A stretch of 64,000 bases of DNA from Deltaproteobacteria bacterium. Lineage in GTDB: Bacteria > Desulfobacterota > Syntrophia > Syntrophales > Smithellaceae. Below the pieces are notes generated by a model, which was given only the letters and a program-made list of their open reading frames with translations, was not told where the DNA came from and searched no databases. Shown in pieces: positions 9,201 through 17,272 of this stretch (position 1 is its first letter; every line of letters starts with the position of its first letter). Both the position numbers and the translations under genes were made by a program. The DNA is taken from contig JAAYDW010000047.1 of NCBI GenBank assembly GCA_012729055.1, positions 1 through 64,000 on the forward strand. The letters are read 5' to 3'.

Positions 9201-9207
9201 CACACGC

Positions 9208-10413
9208 TTATTTTTTCACCAGTTTGATCTTGTCTTTCCCCGGAATATAGAAATTTGTCAAGGGAATATAGGTTCCGTCTTCTTTCACTTTGACCATGCG
9301 CGCGGTGAAAGATCCCTCATGATTGGTTTTGCTGAAGCTCACCGGCGGGACCAGTCCGCCGAAATCTTCCTTGTTCATGGATTCGAGCGCGGCGTTGATT
9401 GAGGCCGGAGTAATGGCTTTGGACTTTTCATAGGCGCGCAGGAACGCTCTTTCCATGATCATACCGACCACGACCCCTTCCCAGTAAGCCGCGTCGAACG
9501 ATTGGACGGTTCGATACCGCTTCCACAGCTCTTTCATGATTTCCATTCCTTTGGCTTTGTCCGAAGGCAGGCCGCCGGGAAACTGCATGACGAGGCGGTC
9601 GCGGATCAGACCCTTGCCCATTTTGAAGAAATCAGGGTCGGTGGACGTCCAGGTTCCCAGAAACAGCGGATTGTATTTGATGCGGTCGGCGCTTTTGAAA
9701 GCGGTAATGATAGCGGAAGGCAGCATCTGGATGAAGATGTAGGCGGCGCCGGCTTTCTGCAGGCGCAAGAGTTCTGTGTTGAGATCGACCGTTCGCGGCG
9801 GGAACTCCTCGACGGCGACGAGGTCAACGCCAAGTTTGGCCGCGTATTCCTTGCTGGGCGCATGAATGGAGCGTCCGTAGGCGTTGTTGTAGGTGAGAAG
9901 GCCGACTTTTGGGGCGTCCTTGCCCGGATGAACAGCTTTGATGTACTCCAGCACGGCGAAGCAGTCCATCTTGTAGCTTCCGAAAGGCAGGTACATGTAA
10001 TCGATCGGCTTTTCCAGAATTTCCCAACTGGTGGAATAGTTGATGGTCGGCACTTTGTACTCCTGGATGATCGGCTTGGCCGCGAGTCCTTCCCCGGCGC
10101 CCCACGTGGCAATCATTGCGACCTTGTCCTGCATGACGAATTTCCGGACGGCCGCCTGCGCTTCGGGCACCTTATAGGCCGTATCCACCGTGATCATGAC
10201 AATCTTGTGGCCGGCCACGCCGCCTTTGACATCATTGACATACTGGAAATAATCGCGCTGCCCTTTCTCGTGAAATTTACCCCAGCTCGACGCCGGGCCG
10301 GTGAGGTTGATCGCCGCGCCGACCTTGATCGTTTTGTTCTGGGCCGCCGCCGGTACCGCCGCCAGCAGTATGGCAACGCCCAGCGTAAGTAATGTTCTTC
10401 CCCATTTTTTCAT
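9208..10413 (-). CDS. livK: LIV-type ABC transporter periplasmic binding protein LivK
   Basis: Periplasmic solute-binding protein of type-1 fold, about 401 residues. A signal peptide (LLTLGVAILLAAVPAAAQ) ends near residue 24, followed by KTIKVGAAINLTGPAS, the standard mature N-terminus of this family. The ligand is not determinable by eye. The ATG at 10413 follows GAAGGGGGACG; a longer frame starting at 10488 overlaps the attenuator terminator and is rejected. It is the first structural gene of the operon and lies 32 bases after the attenuator terminator. Confidence 0.92.
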   Translation of the reverse strand: MKKWGRTLLTLGVAILLAAVPAAAQNKTIKVGAAINLTGPASSWGKFHEKGQRDYFQYVNDVKGGVAGHKIVMITVDTAYKVPEAQAAVRKFVMQDKVAMIATWGAGEGLAAKPIIQEYKVPTINYSTSWEILEKPIDYMYLPFGSYKMDCFAVLEYIKAVHPGKDAPKVGLLTYNNAYGRSIHAPSKEYAAKLGVDLVAVEEFPPRTVDLNTELLRLQKAGAAYIFIQMLPSAIITAFKSADRIKYNPLFLGTWTSTDPDFFKMGKGLIRDRLVMQFPGGLPSDKAKGMEIMKELWKRYRTVQSFDAAYWEGVVVGMIMERAFLRAYEKSKAITPASINAALESMNKEDFGGLVPPVSFSKTNHEGSFTARMVKVKEDGTYIPLTNFYIPGKDKIKLVKK

Positions 10414-10444
10414 CTTCCGTCCCCCTTCTTTTTTAAATTCAGAA

Positions 10445-10485
10445 CAAAAAAAAACCGTGGGCAAATTTTCATCTGCCCACGGTTT
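10445..10485 (-). terminator. Rho-independent terminator of the Phe attenuator
   Basis: On the minus strand a 12-base perfect stem (10485-10474 with 10463-10452, containing ACCGTGGGCA and its complement) closes a ten-base loop. It is followed by a run of eight or nine T. It lies between the leader peptide and livK, so it can stop transcription before the transport genes. It may also end transcripts reading in from gltA. Confidence 0.9.
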
Positions 10486-10504
10486 CATTTCCCTTATCGA
10501 TTGG

Positions 10505-10597
10505 TCATGACACGTCCAGGCAGCCCTTGAAGCCGTTAAAGCTAAAAAAGTAAAAGAAAAAGAAAGCTGCCTGGTTCGTTATCTGTTTTTTAATCAT
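10505..10597 (-). CDS. Phenylalanine-rich leader peptide of a transcription attenuator
   Basis: A 30-codon frame on the minus strand starts at ATG 10597 with AAGGA six bases upstream and stops with TGA at 10505. Residues 12-23 read FFFFYFFSFNGF, so the peptide has eight Phe and one Tyr within twelve residues. This resembles the known pheA and pheST leader peptides of enteric bacteria. A 9-base inverted repeat (10574-10566 and 10524-10516) flanks the Phe codons. The distal arm can instead pair with the 5' arm of the terminator (10523-10517 with 10479-10473). A ribosome waiting for Phe-tRNA would cover the first arm, free the second and prevent termination. The frame was read directly from the bases and agrees with neighbouring frames. 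Confidence 0.9.
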   Translation of the reverse strand: MIKKQITNQAAFFFFYFFSFNGFKGCLDVS

Positions 10598-10619
10598 GAT
10601 TCGTCCTTACGTGCGCCGC

Positions 10620-10648
10620 TCTATAGGCAAATAGCCGGAAAATGTCAA
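10620..10648 (-). promoter_or_regulatory. Promoter of the attenuated LIV operon
   Basis: On the minus strand TTGACA (10648-10643) and TATAGA (10625-10620) are 17 bases apart. The expected start is about 16 bases before the leader-peptide ATG, giving a leader RNA of about 200 bases. Confidence 0.8.
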
Positions 10649-10690
10649 GAAAAAAATTTTCGCTTTTTCCCGGCCGCATTCCGTGAAGTC

Positions 10691-11977
10691 CTACCGCTGC
10701 TCCACGGGCACATAGTGCCGCAGGGTGCTGCCCGTGTAAATCTGACGCGGGCGTCCAATTTTCAGCGGGTTGGTATCGTGCATTTCCTTCCATTGCGCGA
10801 TCATGCCCGGCAGCCGGCCGATGGCGAACATGACGGTGAACATGTTGGTCGGAATGCCGATCATCCGGTACAGAATGCCGCTGTAAAAATCGACGTTGGG
10901 ATAAAGCTTCCGCTCAACGAAGAAGTCGTCTTTGAGCGCTGCGTCTTCAAGTTCCATGGCGATGTTGATCAGCGGATCCTCATAATTATTCTTTTCGAAG
11001 ATGGTTTCGTAGTATTTCTTCAGAATCTTGGCCCGCGGATCGTAATTTTTGTAAACCCGGTGTCCGAATCCGAACAGGCGAAACTTGCTCGTCTTGTCTT
11101 TGGCCGATTCAATGCAGCTGCGGATGGAGAGTTTGTCTCTTCGGATCTCTTCGAGCATCTCGATCACCTTCTGGTTGGCGCCGCCGTGCAGCGGCCCCCA
11201 CAGCGCGCAGATGCCCGAGCAGACGGATGCGTACAGATTGGCCATGCTGCTGCCCACCAATCGCACGGTGGACGTGCTGCAGTTCTGCTCGTGGTCGGCA
11301 TGCAGGATGAGCAGCGTGGAAAGGGCCCTTTCGATATCCGGGTCCGGGACATACGGATTCACCGGCGAGTCGAACATCATGTAGAGAAAATTGGACGCGT
11401 ATTTCAAATCGCGTTTTGGATAGACGTGCGGCTGGCCGATGCTGTGCTTGTAGGAATAAGCCGCTATCGTACGGATTCTGGAAATCAGCGATGCGGCCAT
11501 CAGGTCGAACGTCTCGGCCTGAAAGTCCTCCGTGTAGTAGTCCGTGTAGTAAACGGACATGGAGTTCACCATGGTGGCCAGAATCGCCATGGGATGGGCG
11601 GTCGGCGGAAATCCGTCAAAGAACCGCAGCATCTCTTCGTGAATCATGGAATTCTGCGTCAAGAGTTGTGAGAAGGCCTGCTGTTCCTGCCTGTTCGGAA
11701 GATTGCCGTAAATCAGCAGGTAGGCAACTTCGGAAAAGCTGGCCTTCTCCGCCAGCTCCTCGATGGGGATGCCCCGGTAGCGCAAAATTCCGCGGTCGCC
11801 GTCGATAAAGGTGATCGCGGACGTGCAGGAGCCGGTGTTTTGATAACCGACATCCAGCGTGATCAGGCCTGTGGCCTGTCTCAGCTTGGAAATGTCGATG
11901 GCTTTTTCTCCTTCCGTCCCTTCCCGGATCGGCATTTCATGTATTTGGTTGTTGTACGTCAATACGGCTTTGTCCAT
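10691..11977 (-). CDS. gltA: Citrate synthase
   Basis: Condenses acetyl-CoA and oxaloacetate to citrate. The roughly 428-residue protein is of the bacterial hexameric type. YQNTGSCTSAITFIDGDRG and LRYRGIPIEELA lie near the N-terminus, LHADHEQNCST near 235, FGFGHRVYKNYDPRA near 310 (catalytic His), and DFYSG near 365 (catalytic Asp). The ATG at 11977 is annotated. A TTG two codons upstream (11983) has better spacing from GAGG and could be used. A long leader separates the gene from its promoter. Confidence 0.95.
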   Translation of the reverse strand: MDKAVLTYNNQIHEMPIREGTEGEKAIDISKLRQATGLITLDVGYQNTGSCTSAITFIDGDRGILRYRGIPIEELAEKASFSEVAYLLIYGNLPNRQEQQAFSQLLTQNSMIHEEMLRFFDGFPPTAHPMAILATMVNSMSVYYTDYYTEDFQAETFDLMAASLISRIRTIAAYSYKHSIGQPHVYPKRDLKYASNFLYMMFDSPVNPYVPDPDIERALSTLLILHADHEQNCSTSTVRLVGSSMANLYASVCSGICALWGPLHGGANQKVIEMLEEIRRDKLSIRSCIESAKDKTSKFRLFGFGHRVYKNYDPRAKILKKYYETIFEKNNYEDPLINIAMELEDAALKDDFFVERKLYPNVDFYSGILYRMIGIPTNMFTVMFAIGRLPGMIAQWKEMHDTNPLKIGRPRQIYTGSTLRHYVPVEQR

Positions 11978-12134
11978 ATGCAAGTGAGTACCTCTTCGTT
12001 TTTAAATCCACAAATTAACTTTTCAGTGCCCTGAAGGCACTCCGCGCGCCTGAAATAAGTATGATAAAGAGATGGCGTTTCTCTGCAACAGCCTTTTTCG
12101 AGGGTTGGTTCCTGGCATCAACTTATCTGTAAGC

Positions 12135-12164
12135 ATCATACATGAAAGGGAAAAAAACTGTCAA
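12135..12164 (-). promoter_or_regulatory. Promoter for gltA
   Basis: Minus-strand TTGACA (12164-12159) and TATGAT (12140-12135) are separated by 18 bases. The 5' leader to gltA would be about 150 bases and contains a six-base-pair hairpin near 12025-12045. Confidence 0.6.
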
Positions 12165-12188
12165 GAAGTTATCGGATCCGGATGGCTT

Positions 12189-13859
12189 TCAGACGATGCC
12201 GGTAATGCGTCCGGCGTCGTCAATATCGATATTCAGGGCCGCCGGAGTCCTGGAAAGTCCGGGCATCCGGAGAATTTCTCCGGTGATGGGAATCAGAAAT
12301 CCGGCGCCGGAGGCAATTTTGATTTCGCGCACGGTGACGATAAAATCGCTCGGGAGCCCCAGGAGACCGGGATTGTCGGACAGAGACTGCTGAGTTTTGG
12401 CGATGCAGACCGGCAGCTTGTCGTAGCCGGTTTTCCGGATGAGATCGAGATGACGCCTGGCCTGCGGCTGGTAGTCGATGGAGACGGCGCCGTAAATTTC
12501 ACTGGCCACCTTGAAGATTTTATCCTCCACCGGCAGTGTCCAGTCGTAGAGCGGCTTGAACTTCCCCGGCGCCCGTGCGATGAGCTCGACGGTTTTCCCG
12601 GCCAGTTCGACGCCGCCTGCTCCGCCCAGACGGAAAATATCCACCGGCGAGATGTTCATTCCTTCGTCTTCCGCCGCCGTCACCACCGCGCGGATTTCTT
12701 CTTCCGTATCCGACGGGAAACGGTTGAGCGCGATAATGCAGGGCACCTGGAATTTGTCGATGTTTTCATAGTGCTTGCGCAGATTCGCCATGCCCAGGAC
12801 GGCCGCGCGCGGATTGGGCCGATCCAGGGCCTCCCGGGCGATGCCGGCATGATATTTCAGGGCCCGGACGCTGGCGACGAGCACGACAATCCGCGGATTC
12901 AGACCGCCGTAGGGCGCGACGATATCGAAGTATTTTTCTGCGCCCAGATCAAAGCCGAATCCCGCCTCGGTGACGACATAATCCGCCAGTCTCAGCGCCA
13001 GGTCCGTCCCGATAATGCTGTTGGTACCCTGGGCGATGTTGGCAAAGGGACCGCCGTGAATGACGGCCGGCACGCCTTCCGTCGTCTGCGCCAGGTTGGG
13101 CCAGAGGGCATATTTCAAAAGAGCGGTTATGGCGCCCTCCGCGCGCAGATCGCCGGCGACAACCGGCCGGTCGTCGTAGGTAAAACCGACCAGTGTGCGG
13201 CGGATCCGCTCCTTCAACTCTTCATAGGATTGCGACAGGCAGAGGATAGCCATGATTTCGCTCGACGGAACAATGTCGAATCCGGTTTCCCGGGGCACGC
13301 CGTTGGCGGACCCGCCCAGGCCGATGACAATATCCCGCAGCGACCGGTCGTTCACATCCAGAACCCGGCGCCAGGTTACTTTACGGGGATCGATATTCAG
13401 CGGATTTCCATGGAAGATGGAATTGTCCAGCACGGCAGACAGCAAATTGTGCGCGCTTTCCACCGCCGGGAAGTCGTTGGTGAAATGCAGATTGATGTCC
13501 TCCGCCGGATGGACGCGGGACAGCCCTCCCCCCGTCGCGCCGCCTTTGAGACCGAAAACGGGTCCCAGTGACGGTTCACGCAGCGCCGCCATTACGGACT
13601 TGCCGATTCGGGCCAGCGCCTGCGCCAGTCCGATGGAGACGGTGGTCTTTCCTTCGCCGGCCGGAGTCGGAGTCATGGCGGAAACCAGGATGAGCGCGCT
13701 GTTTTCACGCTTTTCGAGTTTCCGGATGGCTTCCAGTCGCACTTTGGCCTTGTAGCGGCCGTAAAGTTCCAGATCCTCTTCGCCCAGGCCGATTGCGGCG
13801 GCAATGTCCACGATCGGCGTAAGCTTTATTTCCCGTCTGTGTGCTTTGCTTTTCGGCAT
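12189..13859 (-). CDS. fhs: Formate-tetrahydrofolate ligase
   Basis: ATP-dependent ligase making 10-formyl-tetrahydrofolate from formate, the entry step of the methyl branch of the Wood-Ljungdahl pathway and of folate C1 supply. It is 556 residues, the family length. TPTPAGEGKTTVSIGLAQAL near residue 63 is the ATP-binding segment. EPSLGPVFGLKGGATGGG, TNSIIGTDLALRLADYVVTE and the C-terminal GEILRMPGL are characteristic. It starts four bases after the GcvR-like ACT protein gene and is almost certainly cotranscribed with it. Confidence 0.96.
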   Translation of the reverse strand: MPKSKAHRREIKLTPIVDIAAAIGLGEEDLELYGRYKAKVRLEAIRKLEKRENSALILVSAMTPTPAGEGKTTVSIGLAQALARIGKSVMAALREPSLGPVFGLKGGATGGGLSRVHPAEDINLHFTNDFPAVESAHNLLSAVLDNSIFHGNPLNIDPRKVTWRRVLDVNDRSLRDIVIGLGGSANGVPRETGFDIVPSSEIMAILCLSQSYEELKERIRRTLVGFTYDDRPVVAGDLRAEGAITALLKYALWPNLAQTTEGVPAVIHGGPFANIAQGTNSIIGTDLALRLADYVVTEAGFGFDLGAEKYFDIVAPYGGLNPRIVVLVASVRALKYHAGIAREALDRPNPRAAVLGMANLRKHYENIDKFQVPCIIALNRFPSDTEEEIRAVVTAAEDEGMNISPVDIFRLGGAGGVELAGKTVELIARAPGKFKPLYDWTLPVEDKIFKVASEIYGAVSIDYQPQARRHLDLIRKTGYDKLPVCIAKTQQSLSDNPGLLGLPSDFIVTVREIKIASGAGFLIPITGEILRMPGLSRTPAALNIDIDDAGRITGIV

Positions 13860-13863
13860 GATG

Positions 13864-14403
13864 TTATTTGTTCAGAACGGCGTCAAAACGGATATCGATG
13901 TTGTACTCGTCGCTGATGCGGTTGAAATCGTTTTTCAGGTCGAGAATTTTCACGGCGGGCGGCAGGGAAAAATAGCACATCATCTGAAAGGTGTTGGCGC
14001 CGGTGATCGGATTGTTGTCCACGTTGGTGGAAAGGTCGTCGATGTTGACTTTCCGGCTCTGCAGGGCCCGGCAGATCTGGTGGATGATTCCCGGATGATC
14101 GATGGAGGTGGCGATGAGTTTGTAGGGAATGGACGGCAGGACATCGCGGTGGCCGGGCGCTTTGGTTTTACGGACGTGGATATCCAGCTTCGTTTTGGCG
14201 CGCAGGCTGTCCAGATCGGCGATCAGGCGTTCGATGTCCTCCGTTTTTCCCGACGTCAGAATGATCATGCCGAATTCATCACCCAGGACGCAGCCGCGGG
14301 AGCGCTCAATGTTGATGCCGCGCGCTGTAAAAAATTCCGCGATCTCCCGGGCCAGGCCGGGTCGATCCTGCCCCATGGTGGAAACAACAACGTACGATCT
14401 CAT
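13864..14403 (-). CDS. Two-ACT-domain protein, GcvR-like
   Basis: A 179-residue protein built of two ACT domains, one from about residue 3 to 80 (VVVSTMGQDRPGLAREIAEF) and one from about 90 to 170 (LIATSIDHPGIIHQICRAL). This is the layout of GcvR, the glycine-cleavage repressor partner. ACT domains bind amino acids, often glycine or serine, at the DRPG and DHPG loops seen here. No DNA-binding domain is present. It shares an operon with fhs, so a role in sensing glycine or one-carbon status is plausible, but this is inference. Confidence 0.8.
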   Translation of the reverse strand: MRSYVVVSTMGQDRPGLAREIAEFFTARGINIERSRGCVLGDEFGMIILTSGKTEDIERLIADLDSLRAKTKLDIHVRKTKAPGHRDVLPSIPYKLIATSIDHPGIIHQICRALQSRKVNIDDLSTNVDNNPITGANTFQMMCYFSLPPAVKILDLKNDFNRISDEYNIDIRFDAVLNK

Positions 14404-14442
14404 GGTTCGACTCCGCTCCCTTCCGGCGCAACTTTTTTTCGT

Positions 14443-14471
14443 TTTTTATCCGTATCATTGCGGGTTGTCAA
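14443..14471 (-). promoter_or_regulatory. Promoter for the ACT protein-fhs operon
   Basis: Minus-strand TTGACA (14471-14466) and TAAAAA (14448-14443), spacing 17 bases, about 40 bases before the ATG. Confidence 0.55.
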
Positions 14472-14514
14472 GGAAAAGTCCTCGGATATGGCCTCGTATT
14501 TCCGAAGGAAACTG

Positions 14515-14543
14515 TTGACAAACAACGCTTCTGCACGTATGTC
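14515..14543 (+). promoter_or_regulatory. Promoter for the hemolysin III family gene
   Basis: TTGACA (14515-14520) and TATGTC (14538-14543) with 17 bases between. The start would be about 15 bases before the ATG at 14565. Confidence 0.65.
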
Positions 14544-14564
14544 ATCCGAAAAGAAGGCGTATTT

Positions 14565-15215
14565 ATGGTCGGTTCACAGGAGACACCCTACAGCTTCATC
14601 GAAGAAGTGCTCAACAGCATCACACACGGGGCGGGAATATTATTAAGCATCGCCGCTCTGGTCCTGCTGATCTTTTTTTCCAGCCTGTCCGGCGGTACGG
14701 TGCACGTCGTCAGTTGCACAATTTTCGGGGTCACGCTGATTCTCTTGTACACCGCTTCAACGCTGTATCACGGCATTTTGCGGCCCCGGGTCAAGCGGGT
14801 TCTAAAAATTTTCGATCATTCCTGTATTTACCTATTAATTGCGGGAACCTATACGCCTTTTCTGCTGGTTACGCTGCGCGGCGCGCTCGGCTGGACGCTG
14901 CTTGGCGTCATCTGGCTTTTGGCCGTGCTGGGCGTGCTTTTTAAAATTTTCTTCATCCACCGTTTTCAGATCGTCTCCACGATCGCTTACGTTCTCATGG
15001 GCTGGATCATTATTCTGGCCATCAAGCCGCTGCTGGAGGCCCTGCCCGCGGGCGGCTTGGCTTTTCTGGTGGCAGGCGGTCTGGCTTATTCTCTGGGGGT
15101 CATTTTTTACGCGTGGAAAAAACTGCCTTTCAATCATGCCATCTGGCATTTGTTTGTTCTGGCCGGCAGCATCTGTCATTTCTTTGCCGTTTTACTTTAC
15201 GTCGTTCCGGGATAA
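14565..15215 (+). CDS. Hemolysin III family (PAQR-like) membrane protein
   Basis: A 216-residue integral membrane protein with seven predicted helices. It has the family hallmarks: EEVLNSITHGAGILLS at the N-terminus, SCTIFGVTLILLYTASTLYH near 50-75, FDHSCIYLLIAGTYTPF near 85-101 and a C-terminal HAIWHLFVLAGSICHF. The conserved His, Ser and Asp residues belong to the metal site of the PAQR/CREST group. GAAGG precedes the ATG by seven bases. The biochemical role in bacteria is not settled. Confidence 0.9.
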   Translation: MVGSQETPYSFIEEVLNSITHGAGILLSIAALVLLIFFSSLSGGTVHVVSCTIFGVTLILLYTASTLYHGILRPRVKRVLKIFDHSCIYLLIAGTYTPFLLVTLRGALGWTLLGVIWLLAVLGVLFKIFFIHRFQIVSTIAYVLMGWIIILAIKPLLEALPAGGLAFLVAGGLAYSLGVIFYAWKKLPFNHAIWHLFVLAGSICHFFAVLLYVVPG

Positions 15216-15306
15216 GGACGGGAATCAAAACCGCCTTGAATAATCGTTTTTTTAATGCTAGAAAACCCGTCTTAAGTATCGACGAGACTCTAAACGGGAG
15301 AATAAA

Positions 15307-17028
15307 ATGAAAAAAAGTTTTTTGGTGTTCGTTTGTCTGCTCGTGGTTTTTCTTGCGGCCGCGACGGTCTGGGCCAAGGAAAAGTATGCGGTCACGGTAC
15401 TGCCTTTCACGATACACAGCGCGGAAAATTTGGACTATGTCCGCGAGGGCGTCGGGCAAATGCTGACCAGCCGGATCGCCGTGCCGGGTAAAATCGACGT
15501 GACCGGCGCGGAGATTGTCCGGGACGTTCTCAGAAAATCGGGGGCAAAGGAACTGAACCTGTCCGACGCGCAAAAAATCGGACAACAGTTGAAGTCCGAT
15601 TATGTCGTCTGGGGCAGCATCACCAAGATCGGATCGAGTATCAGCATTGACGGCAAACTGATCGACATCACGGGAGGGAAATCGGACGTCGCCATCTTCT
15701 CGCAGTCCCAGACCCTCGACGAGGTGATTCCGAAAATCAATGATTTTTCCTCTCGCATCGTCGCGCACATTCTGGGAACGACGCCGCAGGCCGCCGCGCC
15801 CGCGCCGTCCGTCGCTCCGGCAACGCCTACAAGTCCCGCCGCGGTGCCTCCGCCCGCTCCGGGCATTTCCCGTGAGGCCCAGATCATTGCCGGAATGAAG
15901 AAAGGCGGCCGAAAAGGAACGCTGACCTCCATGATCAATCCGGAATTCATCGACTCCACCGATCCCGTCAAACGCCGGGGATTCTGGATGAGTCAAATGG
16001 TGAAAACGGAATTCAAGGGCATGGCTATCGGCGACGTAAACGGAGACGGGAAAAATGAAGTGGTGGTGATTGACAGGAACAATGTCTATATTTATCTGAA
16101 AGAACGGGAAAATCTGAAACTGCTCAAAACAATCAACGGCAAATCCTACCTGAACTATGTTGCCGTAGACGTGGCGGACATCAATAAAAACGGTGTTCCG
16201 GAAATCTTCGTCACGGCGCTCAACGACCGGCTGCTCACGTCTTTTGTCCTGGAATATAAGGACGGGGACTATAAAACCATTGCCTCGAACATCCGTTATT
16301 TTCTGCGGGTCATCGATACGACGCCGGACCTGCCGCTGTTGCTGGGACAGACGTACGGTATGGATAATGTCTTCGAGACGCAGATTTACGAGATCGTGTG
16401 GCGAAACGGCGAATACGTTTCTGCCGAAAAAATGAAAATTCCCCTGGGGCTGTCGATATACGGCCTGACCATGGATACACTCGGCTCCGGCGCCAGCGAA
16501 AAAATCATTGCGCTCGACGAACTGGACTATCTCTGCGTCATCACACCCACCGATAAACCGATGACCCGGATCCTGTCTTTCGGTTTTTCGCCGGACGAAC
16601 TGCTCTGGAGAAGCGATACCACTTACGGCGGCAGTAACAATTACATCGCCAATATCGACAAGCAGAAGCCCAGCGACGCCAACCTGGAAACGAGCGCCTT
16701 CGCCAATCTGCGCATCCTCTCTTTCGACACCAACAAGGACGGCAAGAAAGAGCTGATCATTGTCAAGAATTTGTCCGCCGTGGGGCGCATCTTCAAAAAT
16801 CTCAAGCTGTTCACCTCCAGCGAAATATACAACCTGGAATGGGACGGGCTGGGAATGGCGGAAAACTGGCGGACCAAGAAAATCAACGGCTATGTCGCCG
16901 ACTATGCGTTTAAGGACATCGACAACGACGGCCAGCCGGAAATCGTCCTGGCGTTGATGCAATCCACCGGCGCGGCGCTCACCGACCGGAGCGTCATTGT
17001 GGTCTATGAGCTCGAGATGCCGCAATAG
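15307..17028 (+). CDS. Exported protein with TolB/CsgG-like N-terminus and FG-GAP/VCBS-like repeats
   Basis: A 573-residue exported protein. A signal peptide ends at about residue 23 (VFLAAATVWA). Residues 25-155 resemble the N-terminal fold of CsgG/TolB-type proteins: VTVLPFTIHSAENLDYVREG, then a vitamin-B12-like SDYVVWGSITKIGSSISIDG. A Pro/Ala-rich linker covers about 158-190. The rest carries at least four Asp-rich beta-propeller calcium motifs of FG-GAP/VCBS type: DVNGDGKNE, DINKNGVPE, DTNKDGKKE and DIDNDGQPE. It is probably periplasmic or outer-membrane associated. Specific function is unknown. GGAG lies nine bases before the ATG. Confidence 0.75.
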   Translation: MKKSFLVFVCLLVVFLAAATVWAKEKYAVTVLPFTIHSAENLDYVREGVGQMLTSRIAVPGKIDVTGAEIVRDVLRKSGAKELNLSDAQKIGQQLKSDYVVWGSITKIGSSISIDGKLIDITGGKSDVAIFSQSQTLDEVIPKINDFSSRIVAHILGTTPQAAAPAPSVAPATPTSPAAVPPPAPGISREAQIIAGMKKGGRKGTLTSMINPEFIDSTDPVKRRGFWMSQMVKTEFKGMAIGDVNGDGKNEVVVIDRNNVYIYLKERENLKLLKTINGKSYLNYVAVDVADINKNGVPEIFVTALNDRLLTSFVLEYKDGDYKTIASNIRYFLRVIDTTPDLPLLLGQTYGMDNVFETQIYEIVWRNGEYVSAEKMKIPLGLSIYGLTMDTLGSGASEKIIALDELDYLCVITPTDKPMTRILSFGFSPDELLWRSDTTYGGSNNYIANIDKQKPSDANLETSAFANLRILSFDTNKDGKKELIIVKNLSAVGRIFKNLKLFTSSEIYNLEWDGLGMAENWRTKKINGYVADYAFKDIDNDGQPEIVLALMQSTGAALTDRSVIVVYELEMPQ

Positions 17029-17031
17029 GTA

Positions 17032-17060
17032 TTGACAAACGCTCCACTCTTCGGTATAGC
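17032..17060 (+). promoter_or_regulatory. Promoter for tRNA-Met
   Basis: TTGACA (17032-17037) and TATAGC (17055-17060) with a 17-base spacer, starting directly after the stop codon of the preceding gene. Confidence 0.7.
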
Positions 17061-17146
17061 GTCCGGGCGGTGTCGCCAGAAGCAATGCTGGCGCCCTCGC
17101 CCCAAACGACTTTTTGGGGGGAAAGCAAATAAAATCTTCCTCCAGA

Positions 17147-17223
17147 GGCGGTGTAGCTCAGCTGGTTAGAGCATACGGCTCATATCCGTAGTGTCCGGGG
17201 TTCAATTCCCTGCACCGCCACCA
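17147..17223 (+). tRNA. tRNA-Met (CAT), elongator type
   Basis: A 77-base cloverleaf with acceptor GGCGGTG pairing with CACCGCC, an anticodon loop CTCATAT giving anticodon CAT, a T-loop GTTCAAT and an encoded CCA. The sequence is like elongator tRNA-Met. tRNA-Ile with a modified CAT anticodon is less likely given the acceptor stem. Confidence 0.93.
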
Positions 17224-17231
17224 GAATTTCC

Positions 17232-17263
17232 AACCCCGCCCGGTATTGTGGGCGGGGTTTTCT
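17232..17263 (+). terminator. Terminator after tRNA-Met
   Basis: A nine-base perfect stem, AACCCCGCC (17232-17240) with its complement at 17251-17259, is followed by TTTTCT. Confidence 0.85.
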
Positions 17264-17272
17264 AAAAAAATC

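Noticed and set aside
9131-9203. Longer livG start at 9203
   Set aside because: The extension runs through a perfect 12-base hairpin just after livK, and a good ribosome site fits ATG 9131.
10413-10488. Longer livK start at 10488
   Set aside because: It would begin inside the attenuator terminator stem; ATG 10413 has its own ribosome site and signal peptide.
11978-12140. A 31-codon frame in the gltA leader that ends in a hairpin, suggesting another attenuator
   Set aside because: Its codons are not biased to one amino acid and the hairpin has no T-tract or alternative pairing.
14404-14564. Glycine riboswitch upstream of the GcvR-like gene
   Set aside because: No conserved aptamer cores; only two opposing promoters are visible.
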